Position numbers and translations under genes: made by a program
Notes under the pieces: model-generated
Told to the model about the DNA's origin: nothing
Database searches by the model: none
What the model saw: the letters and a program-made list of their open reading frames with translations, nothing else
From: Paracoccus yeei ATCC BAA-599
GTDB taxonomy: Bacteria > Pseudomonadota > Alphaproteobacteria > Rhodobacterales > Rhodobacteraceae
Reading direction: 5' to 3'
Assembly: GCF_000622145.1 (NCBI RefSeq)
Contig: NZ_JHWH01000007.1
Location: forward strand, 124,001 to 188,000
DNA: 64,000 bases
Shown here: in pieces, positions 1 through 8,567 of the stretch
How the letters are laid out: every line of letters starts with the position of its first letter
Position numbering within the stretch: position 1 is the stretch's first letter

Positions 1-252
1 GCCGGGCTTCGAAACGCGGGCCAGTTCGCGGATGACCGGAGTGCCTTCGTAGTACTTCAGGCTGATTTCCAGTTCCTTGTGACCGGCTTCGGTCGTGGTT
101 TCCTCATAGCCGCGGATGTAGCCTTCGGCTTTCAGCACGTCCAGAACCCAAGCGCGCAGCTTGGACGCAGGCGTGCGGACGGTCGACTTGCCGCGCATCT
201 GAGCGTTGCGGATGCGGGTCAGCATATCGCCGAGCGGATCGTTCATCGACAT
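1..252 (-). CDS. rpsH: 30S ribosomal protein S8 (partial, C-terminus outside window)
   Basis: S8 binds the central domain of 16S rRNA and is needed for assembly of the 30S platform. The 84 codons present begin [18 protein letters not shown], the conserved S8 N-terminus, and continue in frame to the left edge, so the C-terminal half is missing only because the window ends. An in-frame ATG two codons downstream is possible; the upstream ATG was chosen because a G-rich stretch precedes it and S8 of relatives begins MSMNDP as I recall. It is the last visible gene of the S10/spc cluster, just after rpsN. Confidence 0.95.
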   Translation of the reverse strand, partial: MSMNDPLGDMLTRIRNAQMRGKSTVRTPASKLRAWVLDVLKAEGYIRGYEETTTEAGHKELEISLKYYEGTPVIRELARVSKPG

Positions 253-261
253 GTTGCCCCC

Positions 262-567
262 TTACCAGCTCGATTTGACCATGCCGGGGATCTGACCGAA
301 CGAGCCCAGCTCGCGCAGCATGATCCGCGACAGTTTCAGTTTACGGTAATACGCGTGCGGACGACCGGTCAGTTCGCACCGGTTGTGCAGACGCGTGGCC
401 GAGGAGTTGCGCGGCAGTTCAGCCAGTTTCAGGCTGGCCTTGAAGCGCTCTTCCATCGGGCGGGACTGGTCGTGGATCACCTCGTTCAGGGCAGCGCGCT
501 TGGCGGCGTATTTCTGAACCAGACGCTCGCGCTTCTTCTCGCGCTCGACCATGGATTTCTTAGCCAT
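262..567 (-). CDS. rpsN: 30S ribosomal protein S14
   Basis: S14 sits in the head of the 30S subunit next to S3 and S10. The 101-residue product ([17 protein letters not shown] at the start, [11 protein letters not shown] at the end) is the long form. It has a single cysteine and no CxxC pairs, so it is the zinc-independent C-minus type. It lies between rplE (18-base gap) and rpsH (9-base gap) in the expected spc order. Confidence 0.97.
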   Translation of the reverse strand: MAKKSMVEREKKRERLVQKYAAKRAALNEVIHDQSRPMEERFKASLKLAELPRNSSATRLHNRCELTGRPHAYYRKLKLSRIMLRELGSFGQIPGMVKSSW

Positions 568-585
568 ATCTTCTTCCCTCCGCGA

Positions 586-1146
586 TCAGTTGCTGAACGG
601 CATGTTGAAATGCTTCAACAGCGACTTCGCTTCCGCGTCGGTCTTCGCGGTGGTGCAGATGATGATGTCCATCCCCAGAACTTCGTCGACCTTGTCGAAG
701 TTGATTTCCGGGAAAACGATGTGCTCCTTCAGGCCCATGGCATAGTTGCCGCGGCCGTCGAAAGCCGTGCCCTTGACGCCGCGGAAGTCGCGGACGCGGG
801 GCAGCGCGATGTTGATCAGGCGGTCCAGGAATTCATACATCCGGTCGCCGCGCAGCGTCACCTTGGCACCCAGCGGCATCTCCTCGCGGACGCGGAAGCC
901 GGCGATGGATTTCTTGGCCTTGGTGATGACGGCCTTCTGGCCGGCGATGAGCGAAAGCTCCTCGGCGCCCTGCTTGACCTTCTTGGTGTCCTTGACGGCC
1001 TCGCCGATGCCCATGTTCAGGACGATCTTGTCCAGACGCGGGATCTGCATGTCGTTCTTGTAGCCGAACTCTTCCTTCATCGCAGCGCGAATGGTTTCGC
1101 GGAACTGCGCTTTCAGGCGCGGCGTGTAATTGGCTTGGTCCAGCAT
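586..1146 (-). CDS. rplE: 50S ribosomal protein L5
   Basis: L5 binds 5S rRNA and forms part of the central protuberance. The 186-residue protein has the family signature region [16 protein letters not shown] near residue 40 and the C-terminal [20 protein letters not shown] block. Its start overlaps the rplX stop by one base (TGATG), which implies translational coupling in the spc operon. Length is normal for the family. Confidence 0.98.
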   Translation of the reverse strand: MLDQANYTPRLKAQFRETIRAAMKEEFGYKNDMQIPRLDKIVLNMGIGEAVKDTKKVKQGAEELSLIAGQKAVITKAKKSIAGFRVREEMPLGAKVTLRGDRMYEFLDRLINIALPRVRDFRGVKGTAFDGRGNYAMGLKEHIVFPEINFDKVDEVLGMDIIICTTAKTDAEAKSLLKHFNMPFSN

Positions 1147-1451
1147 CAGATCACGTCTCCGGTGGTCTTGGCGAAACGGACCTTGTTGCCGTCTTCCACG
1201 CGGAAGCCGACCCGGGTCGCTTTGCCGTTCTTGTCCAGCAGCGCGAGGTTCGACAGGTCGATCGGCATGGCTTTCGCCACGCGGCCACCCTGCGAGGTCT
1301 GGCTCTGGCGGGTGTGACGGATGGCGATGTTGATGCCGTCAACGACCGCCTTGTTCTCTTTCGGGAACACTGCGGTAATCTCGCCCTGCTTGCCCTTGTC
1401 CTTGCCGGCCAGCACGACGACCTTGTCGCCCTTTTTCAGCTTGGCAGCCAT
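1146..1451 (-). CDS. rplX: 50S ribosomal protein L24
   Basis: L24 is an assembly-initiating protein of the 50S subunit that binds the 5' domain of 23S rRNA. The 101-residue sequence begins [20 protein letters not shown], a KOW motif, followed by a basic, glycine-poor tail. Both ends share one base with the neighbours (rplN stop and rplE start), so rplN, rplX and rplE form a tightly coupled trio. Confidence 0.97.
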   Translation of the reverse strand: MAAKLKKGDKVVVLAGKDKGKQGEITAVFPKENKAVVDGINIAIRHTRQSQTSQGGRVAKAMPIDLSNLALLDKNGKATRVGFRVEDGNKVRFAKTTGDVI

Positions 1452-1819
1452 TACAGCACCTCCGGCGCGAGCGAGATGATCTTCATGAAGTTCTTGGCGC
1501 GCAGCTCGCGCACGACCGGCCCGAAGATCCGGGTGCCGACCGGCTCGCCCTGGTTGTTCAGGATGACGGCGGCGTTGCGGTCGAAGCGGATCGAGGTGCC
1601 GTCCTCGCGCTTCACTTCCTTGGCGGTGCGCACGACGACGGCCTTGCGGACGTCACCTTTCTTCACGCGGCCGCGCGGAATGGCTTCCTTGACGGAAACG
1701 ACAATGATGTCGCCCACCGACGCATAGCGACGGTGCGAACCACCCAGGACCTTGATGCACTGCACCCGGCGAGCGCCGGAGTTGTCAGCGACATCCAGAT
1801 TGGTCTGCATCTGGATCAT
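1451..1819 (-). CDS. rplN: 50S ribosomal protein L14
   Basis: L14 lies at the subunit interface and contributes to bridge B8. The 122-residue protein begins [20 protein letters not shown], the conserved L14 opening, and contains the family region with [13 protein letters not shown]. Length is exactly that expected. A 65-base gap separates it from rpsQ upstream; this gap contains a bulged hairpin (about 1841-1861) without a U-tract. Confidence 0.98.
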   Translation of the reverse strand: MIQMQTNLDVADNSGARRVQCIKVLGGSHRRYASVGDIIVVSVKEAIPRGRVKKGDVRKAVVVRTAKEVKREDGTSIRFDRNAAVILNNQGEPVGTRIFGPVVRELRAKNFMKIISLAPEVL

Positions 1820-1884
1820 TGGGTTACTCCCGACCTTTGGGGACCGGAAGGACCGGCCCCAGGGTTTCGATTAATCTGGTCAGA

Positions 1885-2136
1885 TCAGGCCTGGGCCGCT
1901 TCCGCGGTCTCGGTCAGAACGGTCCAGCGCTTGGTTTTCGAGATCGGCGCGCATTCGACGATGCGAACGGTGTCACCGACCTTGAACTGGTTCTCCGCGT
2001 CGTGGGCGCGGTATTTCTTGGACGACCGCACGGTCTTGTGCAGCAGCGGGTGCTTGAAGCGACGCTCGACCAGGACGGTGATGGTCTGTTCGTTCTTGTC
2101 GCTGACGACCTTGCCTTGCAGGATGCGTTTGGGCAT
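1885..2136 (-). CDS. rpsQ: 30S ribosomal protein S17
   Basis: S17 is a primary binder of the 16S rRNA 5' domain with an OB fold. The 83 residues ([19 protein letters not shown] at the N-terminus, [18 protein letters not shown] mid-protein) match the family over its length. It follows rpmC after an 11-base gap, as in nearly all bacterial spc operons. Confidence 0.97.
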   Translation of the reverse strand: MPKRILQGKVVSDKNEQTITVLVERRFKHPLLHKTVRSSKKYRAHDAENQFKVGDTVRIVECAPISKTKRWTVLTETAEAAQA

Positions 2137-2147
2137 GGACCGGCTCC

Positions 2148-2354
2148 TTAGTTCGACGCCGCGGCATCGGCCGCTTTCTGGTTCAGAATGGTTTTCACAC
2201 GGGCGACGTCACGGCGAACGGCGCGCATGCGGGCGGTCGATTCGAGCTGGCCGGTGGCCTGCTGGAAGCGCAGGTTGAACGCTTCCTTTTTCAGCGACAG
2301 CAGCTGTTCCTTCAGCTGATCCGGCGTCTTGTCTTTCAGTTCCTGCGCTTTCAT
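2148..2354 (-). CDS. rpmC: 50S ribosomal protein L29
   Basis: L29 sits near the polypeptide exit tunnel next to L23 and is part of the docking area for trigger factor and SRP. The start at [18 protein letters not shown] gives 68 residues, normal for L29. A longer in-frame reading exists upstream but would run through a structured leader and has no family similarity. The gene opens what looks like a new transcript: a terminator-like hairpin and a promoter lie in the 191-base gap before it. Confidence 0.95.
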   Translation of the reverse strand: MKAQELKDKTPDQLKEQLLSLKKEAFNLRFQQATGQLESTARMRAVRRDVARVKTILNQKAADAAASN

Positions 2355-2374
2355 GCGCCTAGTCCTTTCAACAT

Positions 2375-2416
2375 CACCGGAGGGCCCCTGCTGCCAGGGC
2401 AACCCTGATTCCGGTG
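2375..2416 (-). promoter_or_regulatory. Structured leader upstream of rpmC
   Basis: A perfect 7-bp stem (2375-2381 with 2410-2416) encloses a second perfect 5-bp stem with a four-base loop (2386-2390 with 2395-2399). It sits 20-60 bases before the rpmC start and downstream of the proposed rpmC promoter, so it would be in the 5' untranslated region. This is the usual place for a ribosomal-protein autoregulatory site. The ligand is unknown; the regulatory role is inference. Confidence 0.4.
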
Positions 2417-2437
2417 GAGTTTCGTGATGAAGGCTTG

Positions 2438-2466
2438 CCCATACAGGCCCGGCCCCGTCTTGGCAA
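2438..2466 (-). promoter_or_regulatory. Putative promoter for rpmC-rpsQ-rplN-...
   Basis: On the minus strand TTGCCA (2461-2466) is followed after 17 bases by TATGGG (2438-2443), a good sigma-70-type match. It lies just downstream of a terminator-like hairpin in the rplP-rpmC gap, so it would restart transcription for the spc half of the cluster. Confidence 0.5.
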
Positions 2467-2488
2467 GCAGATTCGCGTATTTCCCAAG

Positions 2489-2520
2489 GAAAACGCCCCG
2501 CCGGTTTCCCGGGCGGGGCG
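2489..2520 (-). terminator. Intrinsic terminator or attenuator after rplP
   Basis: A perfect 9-bp GC stem (2494-2502 with 2512-2520, 9-base loop) is followed on the minus strand by TTTTCC. It lies 25 bases after the rplP stop codon, inside a cluster usually transcribed as one unit. It may end or attenuate the S10 transcript. Confidence 0.6.
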
Positions 2521-2545
2521 CTGATCTGACATGGCCGCGACGGGC

Positions 2546-2959
2546 TTACCAGTCTTCGCGGGCGACGATGCGGCTCAGCACCGGCAGCTTGTTCGCCCCC
2601 AGGCGCAGGGCTTCACGCGCGATCTCTTCGGACACGCCGTCGATCTCGAACATGATGCGGCCGGGATGGACGCGGGCCGCCCAGTAATCGACCGAACCCT
2701 TGCCCTTACCCATCCGCACTTCGGTCGGTTTCGAGGAAACCGGCACGTCCGGGAAGATCCGGATCCAGACCCGACCCTGACGCTTCATGTGGCGGGTGAT
2801 CGCGCGGCGGGCCGCTTCGATCTGGCGGGCGGTGACGCGCTCGGGCTCGGTGGCCTTCAGCGCGAACGAGCCGAAGTTCAGGGCGAAACCGCCCTTGGCC
2901 TCGCCGTGGATCCGGCCCTTGTGCTGTTTGCGGAACTTGGTCCGTTTCGGTTGCAGCAT
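2546..2959 (-). CDS. rplP: 50S ribosomal protein L16
   Basis: L16 contacts the A-site tRNA region and is needed for peptidyl-transferase function. The 137-residue sequence begins [19 protein letters not shown] and contains the [17 protein letters not shown] block typical of L16. It follows rpsC after 12 bases. It is probably the last gene of the S10 transcript here, because a terminator-like hairpin follows. Confidence 0.98.
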   Translation of the reverse strand: MLQPKRTKFRKQHKGRIHGEAKGGFALNFGSFALKATEPERVTARQIEAARRAITRHMKRQGRVWIRIFPDVPVSSKPTEVRMGKGKGSVDYWAARVHPGRIMFEIDGVSEEIAREALRLGANKLPVLSRIVAREDW

Positions 2960-2971
2960 TTTGACTACTCC

Positions 2972-3688
2972 TTAGCGCGCGTCGCGGTCACGACGCGGAC
3001 CGCGCGGAGCCGGACCGTCCTGCGCCTCGGTGGCGCGGCGGTCGCGGGCCTGCGGGTCATGCTCCATGATCTCGCCTTTGAAGATCCAGACCTTCACACC
3101 GATGATCCCATAGGGGGTGGTCGCTTCCGACAGCGCATAGTCGATGTCGGCGCGCAGGGTGTGCAGCGGCACACGGCCTTCGCGATACCATTCGGTGCGC
3201 GCGATCTCGGCACCGCCCAGACGGCCGGCGACGTTCACGCGGATGCCCAGGGCGCCCATGCGCATCGCGTTCTGCACGGCGCGCTTCATGGCGCGGCGGA
3301 ACGACACCCGGCGTTCCAGCTGCTGCGAGATCGACTCGGCGACCAGTTGGGCGTCCAGCTCGGGCTTGCGGACCTCGACGATGTTGAGGTGCAGTTCCGA
3401 GGCGGTGAAGTTCGCCAGCTTCTTGCGCAGGGTCTCGATATCGGCGCCTTTCTTGCCGATGATGACACCCGGGCGCGCGGCATAGATCGTGACGCGGCAC
3501 TTCTTGTGCGGGCGCTCGATGATGACGCGGCTGACGCCGGCCTGCTTGGCTTCTTCATGGATGAAGTCGCGGATCTTCAGGTCTTCCAGCAGCAGATTGC
3601 CGTAGTCCTTGTCGTCCGCGTACCAGCGGCTGTCCCAGGTGCGGTTGACCTGAAGACGCATCCCGATGGGGTTGACTTTCTGACCCAT
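2972..3688 (-). CDS. rpsC: 30S ribosomal protein S3
   Basis: S3 is part of the mRNA entry helicase site of the 30S head. The start [18 protein letters not shown] gives 238 residues. The type-2 KH domain is visible at [18 protein letters not shown] (about residues 74-91). The start shares one base with the rplV stop. The frame stays open for a further 71 codons upstream, but that part is a shadow of rplV, so the GQKVNP start is preferred. Confidence 0.97.
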   Translation of the reverse strand: MGQKVNPIGMRLQVNRTWDSRWYADDKDYGNLLLEDLKIRDFIHEEAKQAGVSRVIIERPHKKCRVTIYAARPGVIIGKKGADIETLRKKLANFTASELHLNIVEVRKPELDAQLVAESISQQLERRVSFRRAMKRAVQNAMRMGALGIRVNVAGRLGGAEIARTEWYREGRVPLHTLRADIDYALSEATTPYGIIGVKVWIFKGEIMEHDPQARDRRATEAQDGPAPRGPRRDRDAR

Positions 3689-4083
3689 TACGCACGCTCC
3701 CCGGCTTCGATGGTCTCGACCTGACGCACCTTGATGGTGATTTCCGAAAACGGCTTCATGATCTTGCCGTAACGACCACGGGCGCGCGGACGGCCACGCT
3801 TCATGACCAGGTTCTTGCCGACCCAGGCCTCGGCGACGATCAGGTTGTCGACGTCGAGGTTGTGGTTGTTCTCGGCGTTCGCGATGGCCGACTGCAGGCA
3901 CTTCTTGACGTCGACGGCGATGCGCTTGTGCGAGAAGGTCAGGTCGGCCAGGGCCTTCTCAACCTTCTTGCCGCGGATCAGCGCCGCGACCAGGTTCAGC
4001 TTCTGCGGCGAGGTGCGAAGCATCTTGGTCTTGGCGAACGCCTCGTTCTCCGCCACGCGGCGCGGATTTTGTTCCTTACCCAT
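3688..4083 (-). CDS. rplV: 50S ribosomal protein L22
   Basis: L22 lines the exit tunnel with a long beta-hairpin. The 131-residue protein has the family core ([31 protein letters not shown]) and the tip region [15 protein letters not shown] roughly 15-residue basic N-terminal extension ([20 protein letters not shown]) precedes the usual start; this seems common in the group but I cannot confirm it here. Confidence 0.97.
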   Translation of the reverse strand: MGKEQNPRRVAENEAFAKTKMLRTSPQKLNLVAALIRGKKVEKALADLTFSHKRIAVDVKKCLQSAIANAENNHNLDVDNLIVAEAWVGKNLVMKRGRPRARGRYGKIMKPFSEITIKVRQVETIEAGERA

Positions 4084-4088
4084 GACGA

Positions 4089-4367
4089 TTACTTCCTTTT
4101 CGCTTTCTTGTCGGCGGCGTGACCGTAATAGGTCCGCGTCGGCGAATATTCACCAAACTTCTGGCCGATCATCTCCTCGGTCACGGCGACCGGGATGTGC
4201 TTGTGGCCGTTGTAGACGCCGAAGGTCAGGCCGACGAACTGCGGCAGGATGGTCGAGCGACGCGACCAGATCTTGATGACATCCGACTTGCCGGATTCGC
4301 GGGCCTTTTCCGCCTTGCGAAGCACATAGGCGTCGACAAAGGGGCCCTTCCAAACTGAACGTGCCAT
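4089..4367 (-). CDS. rpsS: 30S ribosomal protein S19
   Basis: S19 forms the tip of the 30S head and bridges to L5. The 92 residues start [20 protein letters not shown] and include the signature [19 protein letters not shown]. It is separated from rplB by 3 bases and from rplV by 5, so the three are certainly co-transcribed. Confidence 0.98.
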   Translation of the reverse strand: MARSVWKGPFVDAYVLRKAEKARESGKSDVIKIWSRRSTILPQFVGLTFGVYNGHKHIPVAVTEEMIGQKFGEYSPTRTYYGHAADKKAKRK

Positions 4368-4370
4368 GGA

Positions 4371-5207
4371 TTAACGCCCCTTCTTCGCGTGACGCGACCG
4401 CAGGATATATTTGTCGGTCGCCTTGTTCGTGCGGGTCTTGTTGCCCTTGGTGCCCTTGCCCCAGGGGGTGACCGGGTGACGACCGCCCGAGGTCCGGCCC
4501 TCACCACCACCATGCGGGTGGTCGATCGGGTTCATCGCGACGCCGCGCACGCTGGGACGGATGCCCTTGTGGCGGTTGCGACCGGCCTTGCCGAGGTTCT
4601 GGTTCGAGTGGTCCGAGTTCGACACGGCGCCGATGGTGGCCATGCATTCCTGACGGACCAGGCGCAGTTCGCCCGAGCTGAGGCGGATCTGGGCATAGCC
4701 CCCGTCACGGCCGACGAACTGGGCATAGGTGCCCGCCGAACGCGCGATCTGGCCACCCTTGCCGGGCTTCAGCTCGACGTTGTGGACGATCGTGCCGATC
4801 GGCATGCCGCTGAAGGGCATCGCGTTGCCGGGCTTCACGTCGACCTTGGAACCGGCGATGACCTTGTCACCGACGGCCAGACGCTGCGGGGCCAGGATAT
4901 AGGCCTGCTCGCCGTCTTCGTATTTGATCAGCGCGATGAAGGCGGTGCGGTTGGGATCGTATTCGATCCGCTCGACGGTCGCCGAAACATCGAACTTGGT
5001 GCGCTTGAAATCGACGATACGATAAAGACGCTTCGCGCCCCCGCCCTTGCGGCGCATCGTGATCCGTCCGGTGTTGTTCCGGCCGCCGTTCTTGGTCAAC
5101 CCTTCGGTGAGGGATTTGACCGGGCGCCCTTTCCAAAGCTCCGAACGGTCGATCAGAACCAGCCCACGCTGGCCAGGCGTCGTCGGCTTATACGACTTGA
5201 GTGCCAT
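4371..5207 (-). CDS. rplB: 50S ribosomal protein L2
   Basis: L2 is a primary 23S rRNA binder next to the peptidyl-transferase centre. The 278-residue protein shows the expected [15 protein letters not shown] start and the C-terminal signature [17 protein letters not shown], whose histidine is functionally important in the family. Length is normal. The 95-base gap before it holds a hairpin with a U-rich tail. Confidence 0.98.
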   Translation of the reverse strand: MALKSYKPTTPGQRGLVLIDRSELWKGRPVKSLTEGLTKNGGRNNTGRITMRRKGGGAKRLYRIVDFKRTKFDVSATVERIEYDPNRTAFIALIKYEDGEQAYILAPQRLAVGDKVIAGSKVDVKPGNAMPFSGMPIGTIVHNVELKPGKGGQIARSAGTYAQFVGRDGGYAQIRLSSGELRLVRQECMATIGAVSNSDHSNQNLGKAGRNRHKGIRPSVRGVAMNPIDHPHGGGEGRTSGGRHPVTPWGKGTKGNKTRTNKATDKYILRSRHAKKGR

Positions 5208-5256
5208 GCTCTCTGTCTTCCGTTGCTTTGGACCGTAGCTGGTCCGTTTCAGTCAA

Positions 5257-5285
5257 AAATTGAACGGCCCCGCTGCCGGGGCCGT
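5257..5285 (-). terminator. Hairpin with U-rich tail between rplW and rplB
   Basis: A perfect 9-bp stem (5264-5272 with 5277-5285) closes a four-base loop and is followed on the minus strand by TCAATTTTTGAC. The shape is that of an intrinsic terminator, but it lies inside the S10 operon, so partial termination (attenuation) or RNA processing is more likely than a full stop. Confidence 0.45.
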
Positions 5286-5302
5286 CGATTCGCAGGCTTC
5301 TA

Positions 5303-5599
5303 TCAGAGGCCGGTCGACACGTCGATGCTGTTGCCAGCCTCCAGCGTCACATAGGCCTTCTTGACGTCCGAGCGGACGCCGGGGCGGCCCTTGAAGCGCT
5401 TGGTCTTGCCCTTGGTGATAGTCGTGTTCACGGCCTTCACCTTGACGTTGAACAGGGCTTCGACAGCCTGCTTGATCGCGGGCTTGTTCGAATCCTTGGC
5501 CACCTGAAAGACATAGGCGTTGGCGTCGGACACCAGCGTCGCCTTTTCGGTGATCAGCGGCTTGACGATCACGTCGTAATGTTCGGGTTTCACGCTCAT
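5303..5599 (-). CDS. rplW: 50S ribosomal protein L23
   Basis: L23 is the docking site for trigger factor and SRP at the tunnel exit. The 98-residue protein has the typical [20 protein letters not shown] opening and the loop [19 protein letters not shown]. Its start overlaps the rplD stop by four bases, which indicates coupled translation. Confidence 0.97.
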   Translation of the reverse strand: MSVKPEHYDVIVKPLITEKATLVSDANAYVFQVAKDSNKPAIKQAVEALFNVKVKAVNTTITKGKTKRFKGRPGVRSDVKKAYVTLEAGNSIDVSTGL

Positions 5600-6216
5600 T
5601 TCAGGCGAGCCTCCAGAGCTTCGACACCGGCGCGCGTCAGCACGAGCGTGTCGCGACGCAGGATGTCATAGACGTTTGCACCGATCGAGGGCAGCACGTC
5701 GACGCCCTCGATGTTGCGGGCGGCGCGGGCGAAGTTCTCGTTCACTTCGGCACCGTCGATCACCAGCACGCGCTTCCAGCCGTTTTCCTTGACCGCTTTC
5801 GCGACGGCGGCGGTCTTGGCGTCGGCCAGGTTCAGGCTGTCCAGGATGACCAGCTCACCCGCCGAGGCTTTCGCCGACAGCGCGTGCTTCAGACCCAGGG
5901 CCCGAACCTTCTTGGGCAGGTCAAAGGCGTGGCTGCGCGGGGTCGGGCCCTTGTAGGTGCCGCCGTGACGGAAGGTCGGCGCCTTGCGGGAACCGTGGCG
6001 GGCGCCGCCGGTGCCTTTCTGGCGATAGATCTTCTTGGTCGAGTAGCTGACATCCGACTTGCCCAGCACCGAATGGGTGCCCGCCTGCGCCTTCGCGCGC
6101 TGCCAGCGCACGACGCGGTGCAGCAGGTCCGCACGCGGTTCCAGCCCGAAGATGTCATCGCTCAGGTCGATGTCACCGGCCTTGCCGGCATCGAGCGTGA
6201 TCACATCGAGTTTCAT
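5596..6216 (-). CDS. rplD: 50S ribosomal protein L4
   Basis: L4 lines the exit tunnel and, in gammaproteobacteria, also represses the S10 operon. The 206-residue protein contains the tunnel-loop region [19 protein letters not shown] (about residues 62-80) and [16 protein letters not shown]. It overlaps rplC and rplW by four bases at its two ends. Whether it autoregulates here is unknown. Confidence 0.98.
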   Translation of the reverse strand: MKLDVITLDAGKAGDIDLSDDIFGLEPRADLLHRVVRWQRAKAQAGTHSVLGKSDVSYSTKKIYRQKGTGGARHGSRKAPTFRHGGTYKGPTPRSHAFDLPKKVRALGLKHALSAKASAGELVILDSLNLADAKTAAVAKAVKENGWKRVLVIDGAEVNENFARAARNIEGVDVLPSIGANVYDILRRDTLVLTRAGVEALEARLK

Positions 6217-7082
6217 TTCTCATCTCCTTCGGGCGCGGCGTTCGGATCGGCAGCAGCCTTGTCGGCCTCGATCGAAGCCTGGGCTTCGGCCTCGGCAGCG
6301 GCCTGGGCCGCGGCTTCCGCCTCGAGCTGGGCCTTGCGGGCGGCTTCTTCCTCGGCGGCGGCGGCAGCGGCGGCTTCTTCGGCCAGACGCGCGGCTTCCT
6401 TGGCCTTCGAGCGGGTCGCGGCGGGGAAGATCGTGGTTTCGGCCAGCGGCTTCTTCACGGCGTCCTTGATCGTGACCCAGCCACCTTTCGAACCGGGAAC
6501 CGAGCCCTTGACCATGATCAGGCCGCGCTCGGCGTCGGTGCGCACGACTTGCAGGTTCTGGGTGGTGACGCGCACGGCACCCAGGTGGCCGGCCATCTTC
6601 TTGCCCTTGAACACCTTGCCGGGGTCCTGGCACTGGCCGGTCGAACCGTGCGAGCGGTGGCTGATCGACACGCCGTGCGAGGCGCGCAGACCGCCGAAGT
6701 TGTGGCGCTTCATCGCACCGGCAAAGCCCTTACCGATCGAGGTGCCGGCGATGTCGACATACTGGCCCGCGAAATAGTGGTCGGCGATGATCTCTTCGCC
6801 CACGTTCACGAGGTTTTCGGCCGCAACGCGGAACTCCGCGATCTTGCGCTTGGGGGCGACGTTCGCCTTGGCGAAGTGGCCGCGCAGCGCGGCGGTCGTG
6901 CGCTTGGCTTTCGCCTCGCCCGCGCCAAGCTGCAGCGCGACATAGCCGTCTTTCTCGGCCGTGCGCTGAGCAATGACCTGCACGTTGTCCACGTGCAGGA
7001 CGGTCACGGGCACCTGACGCCCGTCTTCCAGGAACAGCCGGGTCATGCCCAGCTTCTTGGCAATTACACCAGTCCGCAGCAT
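6213..7082 (-). CDS. rplC: 50S ribosomal protein L3 with long Ala/Glu-rich tail
   Basis: L3 starts 50S assembly and reaches toward the peptidyl-transferase centre. Residues 1-221 are a complete L3, with [20 protein letters not shown] and [20 protein letters not shown]. Residues 222-289 add a low-complexity, alanine- and glutamate-rich segment predicted to be helical; Escherichia coli L3 ends near residue 209. The frame runs cleanly into the tail, so it is not a sequencing artefact. The tail's role is unknown. Confidence 0.97.
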   Translation of the reverse strand: MLRTGVIAKKLGMTRLFLEDGRQVPVTVLHVDNVQVIAQRTAEKDGYVALQLGAGEAKAKRTTAALRGHFAKANVAPKRKIAEFRVAAENLVNVGEEIIADHYFAGQYVDIAGTSIGKGFAGAMKRHNFGGLRASHGVSISHRSHGSTGQCQDPGKVFKGKKMAGHLGAVRVTTQNLQVVRTDAERGLIMVKGSVPGSKGGWVTIKDAVKKPLAETTIFPAATRSKAKEAARLAEEAAAAAAAEEEAARKAQLEAEAAAQAAAEAEAQASIEADKAAADPNAAPEGDEK

Positions 7083-7092
7083 GTCAGCCTCC

Positions 7093-7401
7093 TTACACCT
7101 TGATCTCGACGTCCACGCCGGCGGCGAGGTCGAGCTTCATCAGGGCGTCCACGGTCTGGGGGGTCGGGTCGACGATGTCCAGCAGACGCTTGTGCGTGCG
7201 GATTTCCCACTGATCGCGGGATTTCTTGTCGATGTGCGGGCCGCGCAGAACGGTGAATTTCTCGATCTTGTTGGGCAGCGGAATCGGACCGCGGACCTGG
7301 GCGCCGGTGCGCTTGGCGGTGTTCACGATTTCCTGCGTGCTGGCATCCAGGACGCGGTAATCGAAAGCCTTCAGCCGGATGCGGATATTCTGACTTTGCA
7401 T
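7093..7401 (-). CDS. rpsJ: 30S ribosomal protein S10
   Basis: S10 is a 30S head protein and, as NusE, a partner of NusB and NusG in antitermination. The start [18 protein letters not shown] gives 102 residues. An ATG two codons upstream abuts the AGAGGG ribosome-binding site with no spacing, while the chosen ATG is 6 bases from it. The signature region [20 protein letters not shown] is intact. It is the first gene of the S10 operon. Confidence 0.97.
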   Translation of the reverse strand: MQSQNIRIRLKAFDYRVLDASTQEIVNTAKRTGAQVRGPIPLPNKIEKFTVLRGPHIDKKSRDQWEIRTHKRLLDIVDPTPQTVDALMKLDLAAGVDVEIKV

Positions 7402-7486
7402 AGTCATCCCTCTGACGGGGAGTTCCAGTCGAGAGGCTGACAGCGCACCATGCCCCGCCAGCGTCGGACCGTATAAAACGAAGGCA

Positions 7487-7506
7487 GGCCGCCTTGGTTG
7501 GCGGCC
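7487..7506 (-). promoter_or_regulatory. S10-operon leader hairpin
   Basis: A perfect 7-bp inverted repeat (7487-7493 with 7500-7506, six-base loop) sits about 85 bases upstream of rpsJ and about 40 bases into the proposed transcript. A T-rich stretch (GTTTTATAC) follows seven bases later on the minus strand. It could be a leader attenuator, or the terminator of the upstream orphan gene if transcription reads through. Confidence 0.35.
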
Positions 7507-7553
7507 CGGCCCAGGATGCCGCCCGATTCTCGAGAAAACGGCGGCGATGCGGT

Positions 7554-7582
7554 CCTATGCAGGAAAACCGCCGGCGCGTCAA
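7554..7582 (-). promoter_or_regulatory. Putative S10-operon promoter
   Basis: TTGACG (7577-7582, minus strand) and CATAGG (7554-7559) are 17 bases apart. The predicted start near 7547 gives a leader of about 146 bases before rpsJ. The site lies between the end of the orphan gene and rpsJ, so the S10 operon would have its own promoter despite the insertion. Confidence 0.5.
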
Positions 7583-7610
7583 GCGGGGTTCGGCTGGCTG
7601 CAAATTGCAA

Positions 7611-8462
7611 CTACGTGGTGCCGCGTAGGCCGCAGCCCGGGGTTGTTTCCAGTTGCTCCAAGATACCTTGCATCAGGTTTTCCAGCGTCTCATCGCCGCT
7701 TCGAGACGCCGCTTCAAGGAATCGTCTTACCACCGTGTGAAAATCGTCCCATGTGATGACGACCGTGCGCAACCTCTCCCCGACATCGCGGATTGCCTCC
7801 ATATGTCGGTCAAGCAGTTCCAGCAGGGTTGATTTGTCGGTATAGGCACGCGGATCCTGCCAAAGGCGTTTCAGCGCATCCTGATCGTCCAAGCCCAGAT
7901 CCTTTCTTGTGCGCGTGACCGAGGCAGCAGGCACTAGATAGACCAGGCCCAGATGCTCTCTCGGACCGTGCGTTAGTTCTTCCATGGCAACCAGCGTGCA
8001 GTACTTCAGATATTGCTCGATCGAAGTGCGCGCCCTCAGCTTCATCTCCATCATGACCACGGCGTTGGCCGCAACATAGAAACCGTCATGCTGGGTGAAC
8101 TGCCGGGGAACCAGGGCTGCATGCCGTGCCAGCACTTCGCGCCCTATTGTCCTGATCCGGCCATCTGCAGCGAACCCTAGAGGAGCAAAGAACGCTTCGT
8201 TCAGAAAAGCGCACGGGGCGATCGCAAACGCAATTTCAAGGATCTGGTTCAGCAACTCCTCTTTGCCGCGAAGTGTGCTTTTCCATTCGATACTGCTTTG
8301 CGCCCGACAGTAGAATGCCGCTCCTGGCCGAAGGAGATCGCGTGGCAAGACATAGCCCTGCCCATCCTCTGTAATCTTCCCTTTGACGGGCCGCAGACCC
8401 ACCTTGTCCAGCGACCAATAGATCTGCTCAAGATTGTCGAAGACCTTGTCATTCCAAGCCAT
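7611..8462 (-). CDS. Orphan protein with PD-(D/E)XK nuclease-like motif
   Basis: I do not recognise the family of this 283-residue protein. A long helix-like region (about 65-92) is followed by D126 in QHDGFYVAAN, a hydrophobic strand ending in E139-x-K141 (VVMMEMKLRA), and Q150-xxx-Y154 (EQYLKY), then another hydrophobic strand (LGLVYLVP, 171-178). That order and spacing match the catalytic core of PD-(D/E)XK nucleases of the RecB/Cas4 type. No signal peptide or membrane segment is seen. Hand counts in three 60-base samples gave roughly 48-67% GC, lower than the flanking ribosomal genes. It sits between tuf and rpsJ, where these genes normally adjoin, with no obvious methylase, helicase or toxin partner. 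It is probably an acquired gene; nuclease activity is inference. Confidence 0.8.
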   Translation of the reverse strand: MAWNDKVFDNLEQIYWSLDKVGLRPVKGKITEDGQGYVLPRDLLRPGAAFYCRAQSSIEWKSTLRGKEELLNQILEIAFAIAPCAFLNEAFFAPLGFAADGRIRTIGREVLARHAALVPRQFTQHDGFYVAANAVVMMEMKLRARTSIEQYLKYCTLVAMEELTHGPREHLGLVYLVPAASVTRTRKDLGLDDQDALKRLWQDPRAYTDKSTLLELLDRHMEAIRDVGERLRTVVITWDDFHTVVRRFLEAASRSGDETLENLMQGILEQLETTPGCGLRGTT

Positions 8463-8540
8463 TGGTCACACCCGCTTTGCCGATGCCTGCCGCAATGTCA
8501 GGCGAAATCCACCCCGACCCAACGCCTCCTTCCCCCACGC

Positions 8541-8567
8541 GAAAGCCCGCCCCCTGCGGGACGGGCT
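8541..8567 (-). terminator. Putative tuf terminator
   Basis: A 10-bp stem with one mismatch (8544-8553 with 8558-8567) around a four-base loop lies 85 bases after the tuf stop codon and is followed on the minus strand by TTTC. The U-tract is short. It would end the str transcript ahead of the orphan gene. Confidence 0.5.

Noticed and set aside
2355..2402. Longer start for rpmC (16 extra residues)
   Set aside because: It would translate through the leader stems and has no L29 similarity.
2478..2497. Possible further copy of the GGGTATTTGG motif (CGTATTTCCCAAGGAAAACG)
   Set aside because: It needs an internal insertion to align with the other copies, so similarity is too weak.
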